64,000 nucleotides of DNA from Alphaproteobacteria bacterium (GTDB lineage: Bacteria; Pseudomonadota; Alphaproteobacteria; Paracaedibacterales; VGCI01): NCBI GenBank assembly GCA_019746225.1, contig JAIESE010000042.1, positions 1-64,000 on the forward strand, given 5' to 3'. A model generated the notes under the pieces. The model did no database searches. It saw nothing but the letters and a program-made list of their open reading frames with translations, and was not told the origin of the DNA. Both the position numbers and the translations under genes were made by a program. This document shows, in pieces, positions 35,246-44,747 of the stretch; the stretch's first letter is position 1, and each line of letters opens with the position of its first letter.

Positions 35246-35560
35246 TCATAAGGAATGGCCGCCGATTAGCTTTATGATCAGTTGCACAAGGATCATTTGC
35301 AACAAATAAATGAGTAATAACAAGGCGATTGGAGAGAGATCAATGCCACCGAAATTGGGAAGCAAACGGCGAATCGGCGTGAGTACTGGCTCGACTATTC
35401 GAAACAAAAACGTGTGGAGACCATAAACAAAATTGTTGTAGCGATTGATGACATTAAAATGTTCAAGCCAACCAAGAATCACATAAATAACAACAGCCCA
35501 CCAGTATAGATTTAAAGCCATAATTGTGACACGAATGAGGGGAACAATAATAATATCCAT
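35246..35560 (-). CDS. YggT family membrane protein
   Basis: A 104-residue inner-membrane protein with two hydrophobic spans and the family core VIYVILGWL, NFVYGLHTFLFRIVEPVLTPIRRLLPNFGGIDLSPIALLLLIYLL. YggT proteins have been linked to osmotic stress and to cell-envelope or chromosome processes, but the role is uncertain. An excellent AAAGGAG site overlaps the dxs stop, so it is probably co-translated with dxs, and folD follows 12 bases later. Confidence 0.9.
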   Translation of the reverse strand: MDIIIVPLIRVTIMALNLYWWAVVIYVILGWLEHFNVINRYNNFVYGLHTFLFRIVEPVLTPIRRLLPNFGGIDLSPIALLLLIYLLQMILVQLIIKLIGGHSL

Positions 35561-35572
35561 AACAAATCTCCT

Positions 35573-37510
35573 TTACGATGCCAATCTGGCAATTTCATTC
35601 ATTTCATTTCGAATACCCAAAGCATCTAGTGCTTGAGCAAGAATATGAATCGCCGTTAATCCTGCCTCTTCATATTGCCTTGCTGGCGTGTCGTGGTCAA
35701 TAAGGCGATCTGGCAACATCATAGGGCGAATCTTGATGCCCTTATCTAATATACCAGCTGCTTCCAGCACGTGGAAGACCTGTGTGGCAAAACCACCCAT
35801 AGCCCCCTCCTCAAGGGTAATAAGGACTTCGTGGTTACGTGCCAACTGACAAAGGAGGTCTTTGTCTATTGGTTTGGCAAAGCGAGCGTCCGCAACGGTT
35901 GTCGATAACCCATGAGCCATCAAGAGGTCGGCTGCTTTCAAAGCTTCAGCTAGACGGGTTCCCAAAGAAAGAATAGCGATCTTCGACCCCTCCCGAACAA
36001 TACGCCCTTTCCCAATATCTAGAATTTGAGCAGGAACATTAAGATCCAGCCCGATCCCTTCTCCTCTCGGGTATCGGAATGCAGAGGGCCGGTCATCAAT
36101 GGATGCTGCCGTTGCAACCATATGCTTCAGTTCCAACTCATCGGCAGCTGCCATAATCACCATATTGGGTAAGCACCCTAAATAGGCCAAATCATAACTG
36201 CCCGCATGGGTTGCGCCATCAGCGCCAACGAGCCCTGCCCGATCTAAAGCAAACCGTACCGGCAACTTTTGCAACATGACATCGTGTATGACTTGATCGT
36301 AAGATCTCTGCAAAAAAGTCGAATATATAGCAACAAAAGGCTTCAACCCCTCGCAGGCCATACCCGCAGCAAACGTTACGGCGTGCTGTTCAGCAATGCC
36401 CACATCAAAAAACCGTTCCGGAAAGCGTTTGGCAAAACAATCCAGCCCGGTGCCAGACGGCATAGCAGCCGTTACAGCAACGATACGATCATCCTTCTCA
36501 GCCTCCTCTGCTAAACTCTCGCCGAAGACCTTGGTATAACTTGGAACAACCGTCTTCGAGATATGCTGAATCCCTGTGACGACATCAAATTTGTTTACCC
36601 CATGGTACTTGTCCGCAGAAGCTTCCGCTGGCCCATAGCCACGTCCCTTTTGGGTAACAACATGGAGGAGGATCGGACCTGACTCTGCGCGATCTCGCAC
36701 ATTTTTCAGCACGGGAATCAGGTGGTCCAGGTCATGCCCATCAACAGGGCCCACATAAAAGAAACCCAGTTCTTCAAACAACGTCCCTCCGGTGACCATT
36801 CCTCGGGCAAATTCTTCAGCTCTTCGTGCCGCTGTTTCAAAGGACTTCGGGAGATGGCTTACCATGTCTTTTGCCATTTGACGCAAAGAATGATAAGACC
36901 GTGAGGAAAGAAGTCGTGACAAATAGCCACTCATCGCCCCAACTGGCGGCGCAATAGACATATCATTATCATTCAAAATGACGATCAGTCGACTGGCCAT
37001 GGCTCCGGCATTATTGAGCGCCTCATAAGCCATACCTGCGCTCATGGCCCCATCACCAATGACCGCAACAATATTGTGTTTTTCAGCCTTTAAGTCTCTG
37101 GCCACCGCAAAACCAAGGGCTGCAGAAATGGATGTGGCCGCATGAGCCGCGCCAAAAGCGTCATATCGACTTTCACTTCGACGTGTAAACCCTGAAGGGC
37201 CTCCGACTTGGCGCAGATTCGCCATTTGCTCACGTCGCCCCGTTAATATTTTATGAGGATAGGCTTGGTGGCCCACGTCCCAAATAAGCTTATCTTCTGG
37301 CGTGTCAAAAACATGATGGAGCGCAATCGTTAACTCCACCACGCCGAGACTTGCACCTAAGTGACCACCTGTGCGTGATACGATATGAATCGTTTCCTGG
37401 CGAACTTCATCTGCCAAGAGACGCAACGCATCCATCGATAGCCCCTTCATGTCGGCAGGAATGTGAATCTTGTCAAGATACGGGGTCTTCTTCATTTTAG
37501 GGTCAATCAC
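35573..37510 (-). CDS. dxs: 1-deoxy-D-xylulose-5-phosphate synthase
   Basis: A 645-residue thiamine-diphosphate enzyme that condenses pyruvate and glyceraldehyde-3-phosphate, the first step of the MEP isoprenoid pathway. The TPP-binding [16 protein letters not shown], the [12 protein letters not shown] segment, the transketolase-type central domain ([19 protein letters not shown]) and the C-terminal domain are all intact. The start is GTG 37510, or ATG 37495; the ribosome binding site GGAGACC fits the former only loosely. Its product feeds ispA, located 8 kb away in this window. In many alphaproteobacteria dxs directly follows xseB-ispA; here it does not. Confidence 0.95.
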   Translation of the reverse strand: MIDPKMKKTPYLDKIHIPADMKGLSMDALRLLADEVRQETIHIVSRTGGHLGASLGVVELTIALHHVFDTPEDKLIWDVGHQAYPHKILTGRREQMANLRQVGGPSGFTRRSESRYDAFGAAHAATSISAALGFAVARDLKAEKHNIVAVIGDGAMSAGMAYEALNNAGAMASRLIVILNDNDMSIAPPVGAMSGYLSRLLSSRSYHSLRQMAKDMVSHLPKSFETAARRAEEFARGMVTGGTLFEELGFFYVGPVDGHDLDHLIPVLKNVRDRAESGPILLHVVTQKGRGYGPAEASADKYHGVNKFDVVTGIQHISKTVVPSYTKVFGESLAEEAEKDDRIVAVTAAMPSGTGLDCFAKRFPERFFDVGIAEQHAVTFAAGMACEGLKPFVAIYSTFLQRSYDQVIHDVMLQKLPVRFALDRAGLVGADGATHAGSYDLAYLGCLPNMVIMAAADELELKHMVATAASIDDRPSAFRYPRGEGIGLDLNVPAQILDIGKGRIVREGSKIAILSLGTRLAEALKAADLLMAHGLSTTVADARFAKPIDKDLLCQLARNHEVLITLEEGAMGGFATQVFHVLEAAGILDKGIKIRPMMLPDRLIDHDTPARQYEEAGLTAIHILAQALDALGIRNEMNEIARLAS

Positions 37511-37713
37511 GCGATTTTGGTCTCCGACAAATAATGACTATTCTGAACTATAGCATCTTCCCCCAGAATTTAAGCAAGGCTCATCCTTAAAGCAAGAAAT
37601 ATATCCATTTTCATGCTTTTTTTTTGAAATATTTTCTGCAACCCATTTACAGTTTGTTTACAAATAGATCGGTATGCTAAAATATAAATTAGGTATAATA
37701 CTGGGAGTTCGCA

Positions 37714-38370
37714 ATGTATAAAATGGCTTTTTGGGTTTTAATCAGCCTAACACTGATTATGGGAGGGGTAACAAAGATATATGCGCCAACTCTCAACCAA
37801 CCAATACCTAACCAAGTCACTCCTCCAAAACTGGCTCAACTTCCTTTCAATGGCTATGAAGTGAGCATCGGCCAAGAGCATGCGCCCCTTACAATAATAA
37901 TGTATTATTCTCTGACTTGCCCCCATTGTCATGAGTATCAAGAGGTAGAATTACCCAAAATTCAAAAGGAATTTATCGATAAAGGCCTTGTGCGATTTAT
38001 ATTTCGGGATTTTCCAACAGATTTAATTGCCTTAAAGGCTGCAAAAATTGCCTGGTGCCATGGTAAGGAGCAATATCTAACATTTGCTCGAAAGCTTTTG
38101 GCAACACAAGAAAAATGGGTTTTGGATCCTTCTGAAAAGAAACTCCATAAAATTGGATTAGACCTTGGAATTACCCCAACTGACTTAGAAAAATGTACTT
38201 GTCAAGACACGGATACGGAAAAGACAATAATGAAGACATGTTTTGAGGCTCAAAGGACTCATGAAATTATGGCCGCCCCAGCGTTTATAATTAATGGAAA
38301 GGTCTACGATGGCATCCCGGATGCAGCAATCATCGGGAAGATGTTGTTGAAGATGGGAATTCACGGTTAA
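37714..38370 (+). CDS. DsbA-like exported thiol oxidoreductase
   Basis: A 218-residue periplasmic thioredoxin-fold protein with an N-terminal signal anchor (MAFWVLISLTLIMGGVTKIY). The active site is CPHC at residues 69-72 (YSLTCPHCHEYQ), and the cis-Pro loop is APAFIING near residue 190. Between them lies the helical insert expected of the DsbA/Com1 group. Four further cysteines (AWCHG, CTCQ, TCFEA) are present. It probably oxidises cysteines in exported proteins, and this genome exports several cysteine-rich proteins. TGGGAG precedes the ATG. Confidence 0.85.
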   Translation: MYKMAFWVLISLTLIMGGVTKIYAPTLNQPIPNQVTPPKLAQLPFNGYEVSIGQEHAPLTIIMYYSLTCPHCHEYQEVELPKIQKEFIDKGLVRFIFRDFPTDLIALKAAKIAWCHGKEQYLTFARKLLATQEKWVLDPSEKKLHKIGLDLGITPTDLEKCTCQDTDTEKTIMKTCFEAQRTHEIMAAPAFIINGKVYDGIPDAAIIGKMLLKMGIHG

Positions 38371-38385
38371 AAGACGATCGCCCCG

Positions 38386-39720
38386 TTATGCAACCACCTT
38401 CTGACGGTGATGATGGTGCGTTTCCTTGACAAAATAGAGAATCAAGAAACTAACAACAAAACCAACGGGGAGAGCAATCATCGCTGTTTGATAAGCAGTC
38501 TCGCTATAAATACGAACACCATCAGCAGCAAGCGTCCCATCCCAACACAAATCGAGCAGTTCCCCAAGAAGCGGTTGGAAGATAACACCACTCATCATGA
38601 CAACAGCGTTGGTAAATCCAAGGGCCGTCCCACTAATACGGCGAGGAAGAATTTCCTTAACGCACGCAAAAACCAAGACCTGCCCCCCATTGCACACACC
38701 ACCGACAAATAAGAGAGCAAACATGAGCGGCAAAGGAATGGCAGGACCAAATACAATTGCAGAAAAAATAAGTGTTAAGAAAACTGAAGATATCTTCATG
38801 GTTCGAATCCGGCTTTTAAGCTTTTCGGAAACCCAAGCGGCCAAAGCGCCGCCAATTGCAAAGCCAACAAAGATCATCACTGTGGCAAAAGAGGCGTATT
38901 CATTATCGATGCTATAGGTATGCATCAGGTAAGGCACACCCCACAATTCGGCAAAAGCTGCAATGGGCAACCACATTAAGGAACCAAATACTGCAATCAA
39001 CCATACTTGGGGATTTTTAAGAAGCAGAGCCAATGATTTACGAAGGGGGATTTCGTGACCTTGGTGGGGCATGTGAGATCTTGGGTGGTCTCTCACCATT
39101 ACCCAGGAGAAAAGAGTCATAACAACCCCCGCATAAGCCAGAATCATCGTTGCCTGACGCCAGCCGCCCATATGATTGACCATCCAAGCTAAAGGAGGGC
39201 CCCCGAAAGTACCGCCCAGGGTACCCATCATATTTGTCATTCCCAACATGAGAGCAAACCTTACTGGTGAAAACCACTCAGCAACCACCTTCAAACAACT
39301 GATGAAAGCACATGCTGATCCAGCGCCAATCAAGAAACGACCAATTTGTGCCCAGATGAGACTATCCCCGGTCGCAAACATAAAGGCTCCCGTCGTGCAT
39401 AGAGCCGCGGATGTGGTAATGATTCTGCGAGCCCCAAGAGCGTCAACCATCACACCACAAGGAACTTGTAACACAACATAGGCATACAGATAACAAGAAA
39501 CTAAAACGCCAAGGGCTGTTGAGGTTAGAGAAAAATCATGCATGAGACCTTCGGTCATAACGCTTGGGGAGACCCGCAATATACATTCATACAAATAGAA
39601 TGCAGCAGCACATACCCAAACAATCCAAGCTTGAGCGGAATCTAAATGAGCTCTGTCATTGGCACGATTTACCATGCCTATATTTTCCTGTGGGTTTAGG
39701 AGTGCAGCTGTTGATTCCAT
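38386..39720 (-). CDS. MFS transporter, first of a tandem pair
   Basis: A 444-residue inner-membrane carrier with twelve predicted spans. It has the ACS-like opening WIVWVCAAAFYLYECILRVSPSVM, the PCGVMVDALGARR loop (the motif-A region) and WFSPVRFALMLGMTNMMGTLGG. The ATG at 39720 is preferred to 39729 because GAGAG lies 9 bases upstream of it. The C-terminus carries a His run (ETHHHHRQ). The gene downstream in the genome on this strand is a close paralogue. The substrate is unknown. Carriers of this type in intracellular bacteria take up host metabolites. Confidence 0.88.
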   Translation of the reverse strand: MESTAALLNPQENIGMVNRANDRAHLDSAQAWIVWVCAAAFYLYECILRVSPSVMTEGLMHDFSLTSTALGVLVSCYLYAYVVLQVPCGVMVDALGARRIITTSAALCTTGAFMFATGDSLIWAQIGRFLIGAGSACAFISCLKVVAEWFSPVRFALMLGMTNMMGTLGGTFGGPPLAWMVNHMGGWRQATMILAYAGVVMTLFSWVMVRDHPRSHMPHQGHEIPLRKSLALLLKNPQVWLIAVFGSLMWLPIAAFAELWGVPYLMHTYSIDNEYASFATVMIFVGFAIGGALAAWVSEKLKSRIRTMKISSVFLTLIFSAIVFGPAIPLPLMFALLFVGGVCNGGQVLVFACVKEILPRRISGTALGFTNAVVMMSGVIFQPLLGELLDLCWDGTLAADGVRIYSETAYQTAMIALPVGFVVSFLILYFVKETHHHHRQKVVA

Positions 39721-39782
39721 GTCAATCATCTCTCTTCAAAATGAAAAATATCAAAGTGTATTCATGTTCTAATAAATGACGA

Positions 39783-39812
39783 AACCCTTTCAAGCAGATA
39801 TTTGAAAGGGAA
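39783..39812 (-). terminator. Hairpin between the two MFS genes
   Basis: CCCTTTCAA pairs with TTGAAAGGG around a 7-8 base loop. On the minus strand it lies just past the stop of the 39853-41193 gene and is followed by a T-rich stretch. It probably terminates or attenuates that transcript before the second MFS gene. Confidence 0.55.
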
Positions 39813-39852
39813 TCCTCAGCATATATATAATCACTTTTGCGAAAACCGCAAC

Positions 39853-41193
39853 CTATTTTGACTGATAATCGGGGTGTGTTTCGCGAACGAATCTCAAAAT
39901 CACCCAAGCTAGGAGCAAGCTCAACGGGATCGCAACCAAAGCATAATGATAAGCATCTACGCTATATAATTTTACGCCATCAAGACCGACTTCGCCTTCT
40001 TCAAACAAGTCAATCAACCACCCGAGAAGGGGTTGGAAAACAAGTGCACTCGCCATGGTCAAACAATTCATAAAGCCCATTGTTGTGCCGTTAAATTCAG
40101 GGGGATTAATTTCTTTTGCAGCAGCAAAGTTCAGAATCTGCCAACCACAGAAAAATCCTGCACAAAACAACAAGCCAAAAACACTGTAAAGAGGCAGGCT
40201 ATTGATATAAACCGCCGGCATAAAGGTTGCAAGGGCACCAAGTGCGCCAATAGACATAACCTTCTTATGGCTACATAAATAATTTGCCAAAATCGGGCTC
40301 ACTAAGCATCCCAGAGCCATTCCCATAAAGACCAGCATGCTGCCATAAGCTGCGGTCTCATTGTTGATTTCATAGGCAACCATGAGATAAGGCGTTCCCC
40401 ACATTTCCGCAAAGGCAGAAAGAATTGTATACATAAGGGACGCATAGAGTCCAATAAGCCATGTTTGAGGACTGGAAGTAATAATCCTCAAACCTTCCCA
40501 GAGATGGGTTGTTGTCATCGGAACATCTTGATTTTTGTTTTGGGTACCGCGCGTTGGGTGGTCCCGAATAATCATCCAAGCGGCAGCTGCAACAGCAACC
40601 CCAACGCTGCCAGCAATCGTCATGGCAATTCGCCAATCTGTTGCGTTGACGAGCATCGCAAGCGGTTTACCCCCAAAGAATCCACCGAATGTACCCATCA
40701 TCATGGTAATACCGGCAATAACAGCAAATCGTTGAGCCGGAAACCACTCAGAAGCAATTTTCAAACAACTCAAATAAGCACAAGCAGAACCAGCTCCCAT
40801 AAGGAAACGAGCCGCAGAGGCGGTAAATAAGCTTTCGCTTTCCGCAAAGACAAAGCTTCCCAAAGCACACATCACCGCTGAAATGGTGACCACTCTGCGG
40901 GTCCCCAACCAGTCAACGATCATGCCACACGGCACCTGCAAGGGCACATAGGAAAAGTAATAGGCGGATGTAAATATACCGAGCGCGGTTGAGGTAACCC
41001 CAAAATCCCGCATCAATTCATTTGTCATGACGCCAGGAGAAGCGCGCAATACATATTCATAGAGGTAAAAAAGAGCAGCGGCTCCCCAAATAATCCATGC
41101 ATACGTCGCAGATTTTTCCTTGAAAGAGCTTGAATTCATATCAACATCCTCAAGAGTTAGTTGATCAACAGTGGTATCTGCTGCAAGTTTCAC
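39853..41193 (-). CDS. MFS transporter, second of a tandem pair
   Basis: A 446-residue twelve-span carrier clearly paralogous to its neighbour. Shared segments include ALFYLYEYVLRASPGVMT, VPLQVPCGMIVDWLGTRR, MGAGSACAYLSCLKIASEWFP and MMGTFGG. It starts at GTG 41193 with AAAGGGA seven bases upstream. It has a 25-residue hydrophilic N-terminal extension. The substrate is not evident; similar duplications in host-associated bacteria often diverge in substrate. Confidence 0.88.
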   Translation of the reverse strand: MKLAADTTVDQLTLEDVDMNSSSFKEKSATYAWIIWGAAALFYLYEYVLRASPGVMTNELMRDFGVTSTALGIFTSAYYFSYVPLQVPCGMIVDWLGTRRVVTISAVMCALGSFVFAESESLFTASAARFLMGAGSACAYLSCLKIASEWFPAQRFAVIAGITMMMGTFGGFFGGKPLAMLVNATDWRIAMTIAGSVGVAVAAAAWMIIRDHPTRGTQNKNQDVPMTTTHLWEGLRIITSSPQTWLIGLYASLMYTILSAFAEMWGTPYLMVAYEINNETAAYGSMLVFMGMALGCLVSPILANYLCSHKKVMSIGALGALATFMPAVYINSLPLYSVFGLLFCAGFFCGWQILNFAAAKEINPPEFNGTTMGFMNCLTMASALVFQPLLGWLIDLFEEGEVGLDGVKLYSVDAYHYALVAIPLSLLLAWVILRFVRETHPDYQSK

Positions 41194-41643
41194 GTCAATC
41201 CCTTTCGTTAACTTTCTATGGAGTTTTCTTTTCTAACAGAACTAATGAAAAAAAGCCATAACTAGCTCACTTCATTCAGTTGGCCTAAAAATTTAAACTC
41301 TACTTCATATCTTGATACTATCTATTTAATTACTCTTAGCACAAAGATCAAGGGTATTTAAGATAGAAAATACCACCAGAAAGGTAATAAAATTACCTTT
41401 GTGAGTCTAAACACATAATTTTTTGGATTAATTTCAATTTTATTAAGAGCAAAATAAAATTCCGAAAAGAAGAGAGTCTTTAAGGGAATCATATCAAACG
41501 CAATGAATAGTATGGAAACCCGGTATGCAAACCTGCCACCAGCGAAAATATCCCCAGAATAGTAATTATGATGCGTAGTAGAGACTACATTGTGTGCCAG
41601 ACTAAGTCAAGAAAACAGGGAAGTTAAACTAAGTGATTTCCGT
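41194..41643. other. Intergenic region of 450 bases with a perfect 9-bp hairpin
   Basis: AAAGGTAAT, AAA and ATTACCTTT form a perfect stem at 41380-41400 without a following U-run. On the minus strand about 70 codons remain open from about 41330 to 41590, but without a normal start codon or ribosome binding site, so I do not call a gene. The rest is AT-rich and holds the promoter region of the second MFS gene. Confidence 0.35.
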
Positions 41644-42126
41644 TTAGTTCGTCGTCTCTACCTTCTTGATGGTTACTCCCACGACTAAAGGTGTATAGTC
41701 AAAAAGTGAGAAGTTCCACATTGTCATGCCAGTTTCCTCCACCGTCTTTGTCCGTTTCTTTTGCTTTGTATGATGATAAGCGTTAAACTGAATTTTAGCC
41801 TCGGTTTCTTTAAAGCGATATTCTTCATATTTCCTTGTGCAATCTTGAATAAAATTATCCAAATCTTGGGGTTCAAGTGAAGATAATTCTAGAGAATATA
41901 GGATTCTAGCGTATGTAAATTTCTGAGGGGACTGTAAAGTTTTTAGGGTCATGAGTGATAGATATGGTGGTTTCTGAGGTTTCCTAGAAGCAGAAGATAA
42001 TAATTTAACATGTTTACCAATTGCCTCAATTTCTAACTGTTCTTCAGATTTTTCAGCTGGGATAGCTAAGTTTGAACACAGAAGCACCGTCGCGGTTATC
42101 ATTATACTTTTGTAAAATTTCATCAT
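41644..42126 (-). CDS. Small exported protein of unknown function
   Basis: A 160-residue protein with a signal peptide (MMKFYKSIMITATVLLCSNLAIPA, cleavage before EKSEE). The mature part is helical and basic, rich in Lys, Thr and Ser, and ends in a beta-like WNFSLFDYTPLVVGVTIKKV. It has one Cys (DCTRKYEEY) after processing. I see no recognisable family. It is monocistronic. Confidence 0.65.
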   Translation of the reverse strand: MMKFYKSIMITATVLLCSNLAIPAEKSEEQLEIEAIGKHVKLLSSASRKPQKPPYLSLMTLKTLQSPQKFTYARILYSLELSSLEPQDLDNFIQDCTRKYEEYRFKETEAKIQFNAYHHTKQKKRTKTVEETGMTMWNFSLFDYTPLVVGVTIKKVETTN

Positions 42127-42254
42127 TTGATTTTCCTTATTTTATGAATTTCACTTACCCTCTTAATCTAATTAATTCTATAAAGCAAGTTGGTCGTCAT
42201 AATGTTGCCATCTCCATTATTGCTCCGCTCACAAATTAGGTGTAACTTGTCCTT

Positions 42255-42452
42255 ATGACCCATTCATATCTCATGATTGCCCTTTTATGCGCCCTTGGAG
42301 CCACGGTTGGTGCCTTGGGATTTGGATTATTTGCCCTCTTCAAAGGCGGTGAATTTAATGAAAAATATGGGAATCGTGCCATGCGCTGGCGGATTCTCCT
42401 TCAGGCTCTTACTCTTATTCTTTTTACGTTGATGTTAATTTTTGGAAGGTAA
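42255..42452 (+). CDS. Twin-transmembrane HIG1-domain protein
   Basis: A 65-residue membrane protein with two spans joined by a short polar loop, GGEFNEKYGNRAMRWRI, which is the conserved core of the HIG1 (hypoxia-induced gene) family. Mitochondrial members associate with respiratory supercomplexes; bacterial members occur in alphaproteobacteria and their role is less clear. It is followed by the adenosyltransferase gene after 12 bases with an AGGAG site, so the two are likely co-transcribed. Confidence 0.85.
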   Translation: MTHSYLMIALLCALGATVGALGFGLFALFKGGEFNEKYGNRAMRWRILLQALTLILFTLMLIFGR

Positions 42453-42464
42453 CAGGAGAAAACC

Positions 42465-43025
42465 ATGGTTCATCTGACACGCATCTATACACGCGGTGGA
42501 GATAAAGGGAAGACATCCCTCGGTTCTGGCGAACGAGTCTCAAAATCTGACGCCCGCATCAATGCGATTGGAGATGTGGACGAAGCCAATGCAGCGATCG
42601 GGTGGGTTCGAGAATATACACCCAAGACAATTGATCCTTTATTGATGCGTATTCAAAACGACCTGTTTGATTTGGGCGCCGATCTTTGTGTACCAAAAGG
42701 AAAACCGGACTCGCTCCGCATCGTGGACTGCCAAGTTGATTATCTTGAAAAGAAAATTGATGACCTCAATCAACATCTCGAACCTTTAACATCCTTTATC
42801 TTACCCGGGGGCTCCAAATCCAGTGCCGCCCTTCATTTGGCTCGAACTATTGTTCGTAGGGCTGAACGCTCTCTTATTCACTTGCATCAAATCCAACCGA
42901 TTAATTTCGAGGCTATTAAGTATTTAAACAGACTTTCTGATTTATTATTTGTCTTATGTCGTCATGTAAACGGCAATGGGAAAGAGGACGTTTTGTGGGT
43001 TCCTGGCAAATCCCGGACGGAATAA
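42465..43025 (+). CDS. Cob(I)yrinic acid a,c-diamide adenosyltransferase, PduO type
   Basis: A 186-residue enzyme that adds the adenosyl group to cobalamin. It has IYTRGGDKGKTSLGSGERVSK at the ATP-binding N-terminus, GDVDEANAAIGW, FILPGGSKSSAALHLARTIVRRAER and NRLSDLLFVLCR at the end. The adenosyl-B12 product would serve B12-dependent enzymes, so B12 must be taken up or salvaged; no such pathway genes are in the window. It directly precedes etfB with a 19-base gap. Confidence 0.92.
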   Translation: MVHLTRIYTRGGDKGKTSLGSGERVSKSDARINAIGDVDEANAAIGWVREYTPKTIDPLLMRIQNDLFDLGADLCVPKGKPDSLRIVDCQVDYLEKKIDDLNQHLEPLTSFILPGGSKSSAALHLARTIVRRAERSLIHLHQIQPINFEAIKYLNRLSDLLFVLCRHVNGNGKEDVLWVPGKSRTE

Positions 43026-43044
43026 AAAGGGAGATAAGGCTTAA

Positions 43045-43803
43045 GTGAAGGTATTGGTCGGTATCAAAAGGGTTATTGACTATAACGTCAAGATACGCGT
43101 CAAGAGCGATGGATCTGGCGTTGAGACCAACAATGTCAAAATGTCCATCAATCCCTTTGATGAAATTGCCGTTGAAGAAGCTTTACGCCTAAAAGAAAAA
43201 GGTATTGCTACAGAAATCGTTGTCGTCTCCATAGGTCCTGATGCTGTCGTTGATACCATTCGCCATGCCCTTGCGCTCGGCGCGGATCGCGGCATCCATG
43301 TCGACATGCCCGAATTCCCTGAACCTTTATGGGTTGCTAAAGCCTTAAAAGCAATTGCTGCAACTGAACAACCCCAGCTGATTTTGCTGGGTAAACAAGC
43401 CATTGATGATGACTGCAATCAGGTTGCCCAAATGCTCAGCGCCCTTCTCGACTGGCCTCAAAGCACCTTTGTTTCTGCTCTCTCAATCCAAGATGGCAAA
43501 TGTCAGGCTGTCCGCGAAGTTGATGGAGGCCTTGAAACCCTGATATTACCACTTCCTGCCATCATCAGCACGGATTTGCGCCTCAACACACCGCGTTATG
43601 CCACCTTACCCAACATCATGAAAGCCAAGCAAAAACCTATTCAACAGCTGACAGCTGCAGATTTGCATCTTTCTTCCGAAAACCACACCAGAATTTTAAA
43701 GGTGACAGAACCCCCAACTCGTAAAGGAGGTGTTGTTGTGTCTTCCGTAGCAGAACTGGTCGCCCACATCAACAAGCTCCCTCTCGAAAGGTCAGAATCA
43801 TGA
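43045..43803 (+). CDS. etfB: Electron transfer flavoprotein subunit beta
   Basis: A 252-residue subunit that, with EtfA, carries electrons from acyl-CoA dehydrogenases toward the quinone pool. It starts at GTG 43045 with AAGGGAG upstream. It has MKVLVGIKRVIDYNVKIRVK, the NPFDEIAVEEALRLKEKG segment, LGKQAIDDDCNQVAQMLSALL and the AMP-binding region. The C-terminal LRLNTPRYATLPNIMKAKQKP is typical. It overlaps etfA by ATGA, so the subunits are translationally coupled. Confidence 0.95.
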   Translation: MKVLVGIKRVIDYNVKIRVKSDGSGVETNNVKMSINPFDEIAVEEALRLKEKGIATEIVVVSIGPDAVVDTIRHALALGADRGIHVDMPEFPEPLWVAKALKAIAATEQPQLILLGKQAIDDDCNQVAQMLSALLDWPQSTFVSALSIQDGKCQAVREVDGGLETLILPLPAIISTDLRLNTPRYATLPNIMKAKQKPIQQLTAADLHLSSENHTRILKVTEPPTRKGGVVVSSVAELVAHINKLPLERSES

Positions 43804-44747
43804 AAGTCCTTATCATTGCGGAACATGATGAAACTTCTTTGAAACAGTCAACCTTAAATGCCATTACGGCTGGCCTTGCTTTGGCGCCAAAAATTAGTGT
43901 ACTCGTTGGGGGAGCCAACATCAACACTGTGGCTCAAAGTGTCTCTAAAATTGCAGGTGTGGAGCGCGTTATCACTGCAACAGCTCCTGAACTTGCCCAT
44001 CAACTTGCCGAACCGATGACCCAACTCCTGGAATCTATTGCCCCCCAGTTCACCCATATCTTGGTTCCTGCCACGACTTTTGGAAAGAACTTGGCCCCAC
44101 GGCTCGCTGCAAAGCTTGACGTGATGCAAATATCTGATCTGACAAGAATCCTGTCACCAGATACCTTCGAACGTCCCATATATGCCGGCAATGCAATTCA
44201 AATCATCCAAAGCTTGGATACGACCAAAATTCTAACAATCCGTCCAACAGCCTTCAACAAAGCCACGCCTAGTGACAAGGCAGCCCCCATCGACGTATTA
44301 ACCGTACCTCCGTTAACATCCCGGGTAACCTATGGTGGCTTAGAGACTACCCCCTCTTCACGTCCGGAGCTTACAAACGCGCGCGTAGTTGTTTCAGGGG
44401 GTCGCGGCTTGCAAAATAAGGATAACTTTCGTCTTATTGAAGAACTCGCGGATTGTTTGAATGGCGCTATTGGGGCGTCACGCGCGGCCGTTGATGCGGG
44501 CTTTGTTCCCAACGACTATCAGGTTGGGCAAACCGGCAAAGTTGTCGCCCCGGACTTGTATATTGCCGTTGGAATCTCCGGTGCCATCCAACATATTGCC
44601 GGCATGAAAGACAGCAAAATTATTATTGCCATCAATAAGGACCCGGATGCCCCCATTTTTCAAGTAGCAGACTTTGGCATTGTGGGAGATTTATTTGAGA
44701 TCCTCCCTGAACTCACCAAATCATTGAAAGAGTCAACTCATGCTTGA
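43800..44747 (+). CDS. etfA: Electron transfer flavoprotein subunit alpha
   Basis: A 315-residue subunit carrying the FAD-binding domain. The signature [21 protein letters not shown], the [58 protein letters not shown] block and the closing YGIVGDL-like [14 protein letters not shown] are canonical. It overlaps etfB at its start and hbd at its end (44740-44747), making a tight redox-metabolism operon. Confidence 0.96.
   Translation: MKVLIIAEHDETSLKQSTLNAITAGLALAPKISVLVGGANINTVAQSVSKIAGVERVITATAPELAHQLAEPMTQLLESIAPQFTHILVPATTFGKNLAPRLAAKLDVMQISDLTRILSPDTFERPIYAGNAIQIIQSLDTTKILTIRPTAFNKATPSDKAAPIDVLTVPPLTSRVTYGGLETTPSSRPELTNARVVVSGGRGLQNKDNFRLIEELADCLNGAIGASRAAVDAGFVPNDYQVGQTGKVVAPDLYIAVGISGAIQHIAGMKDSKIIIAINKDPDAPIFQVADFGIVGDLFEILPELTKSLKESTHA

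Noticed and set aside
41330..41590. Minus-strand stretch of about 70 open codons upstream of the second MFS gene
   Set aside because: It has no usual start codon or ribosome binding site, and AT-rich DNA gives such stretches by chance.
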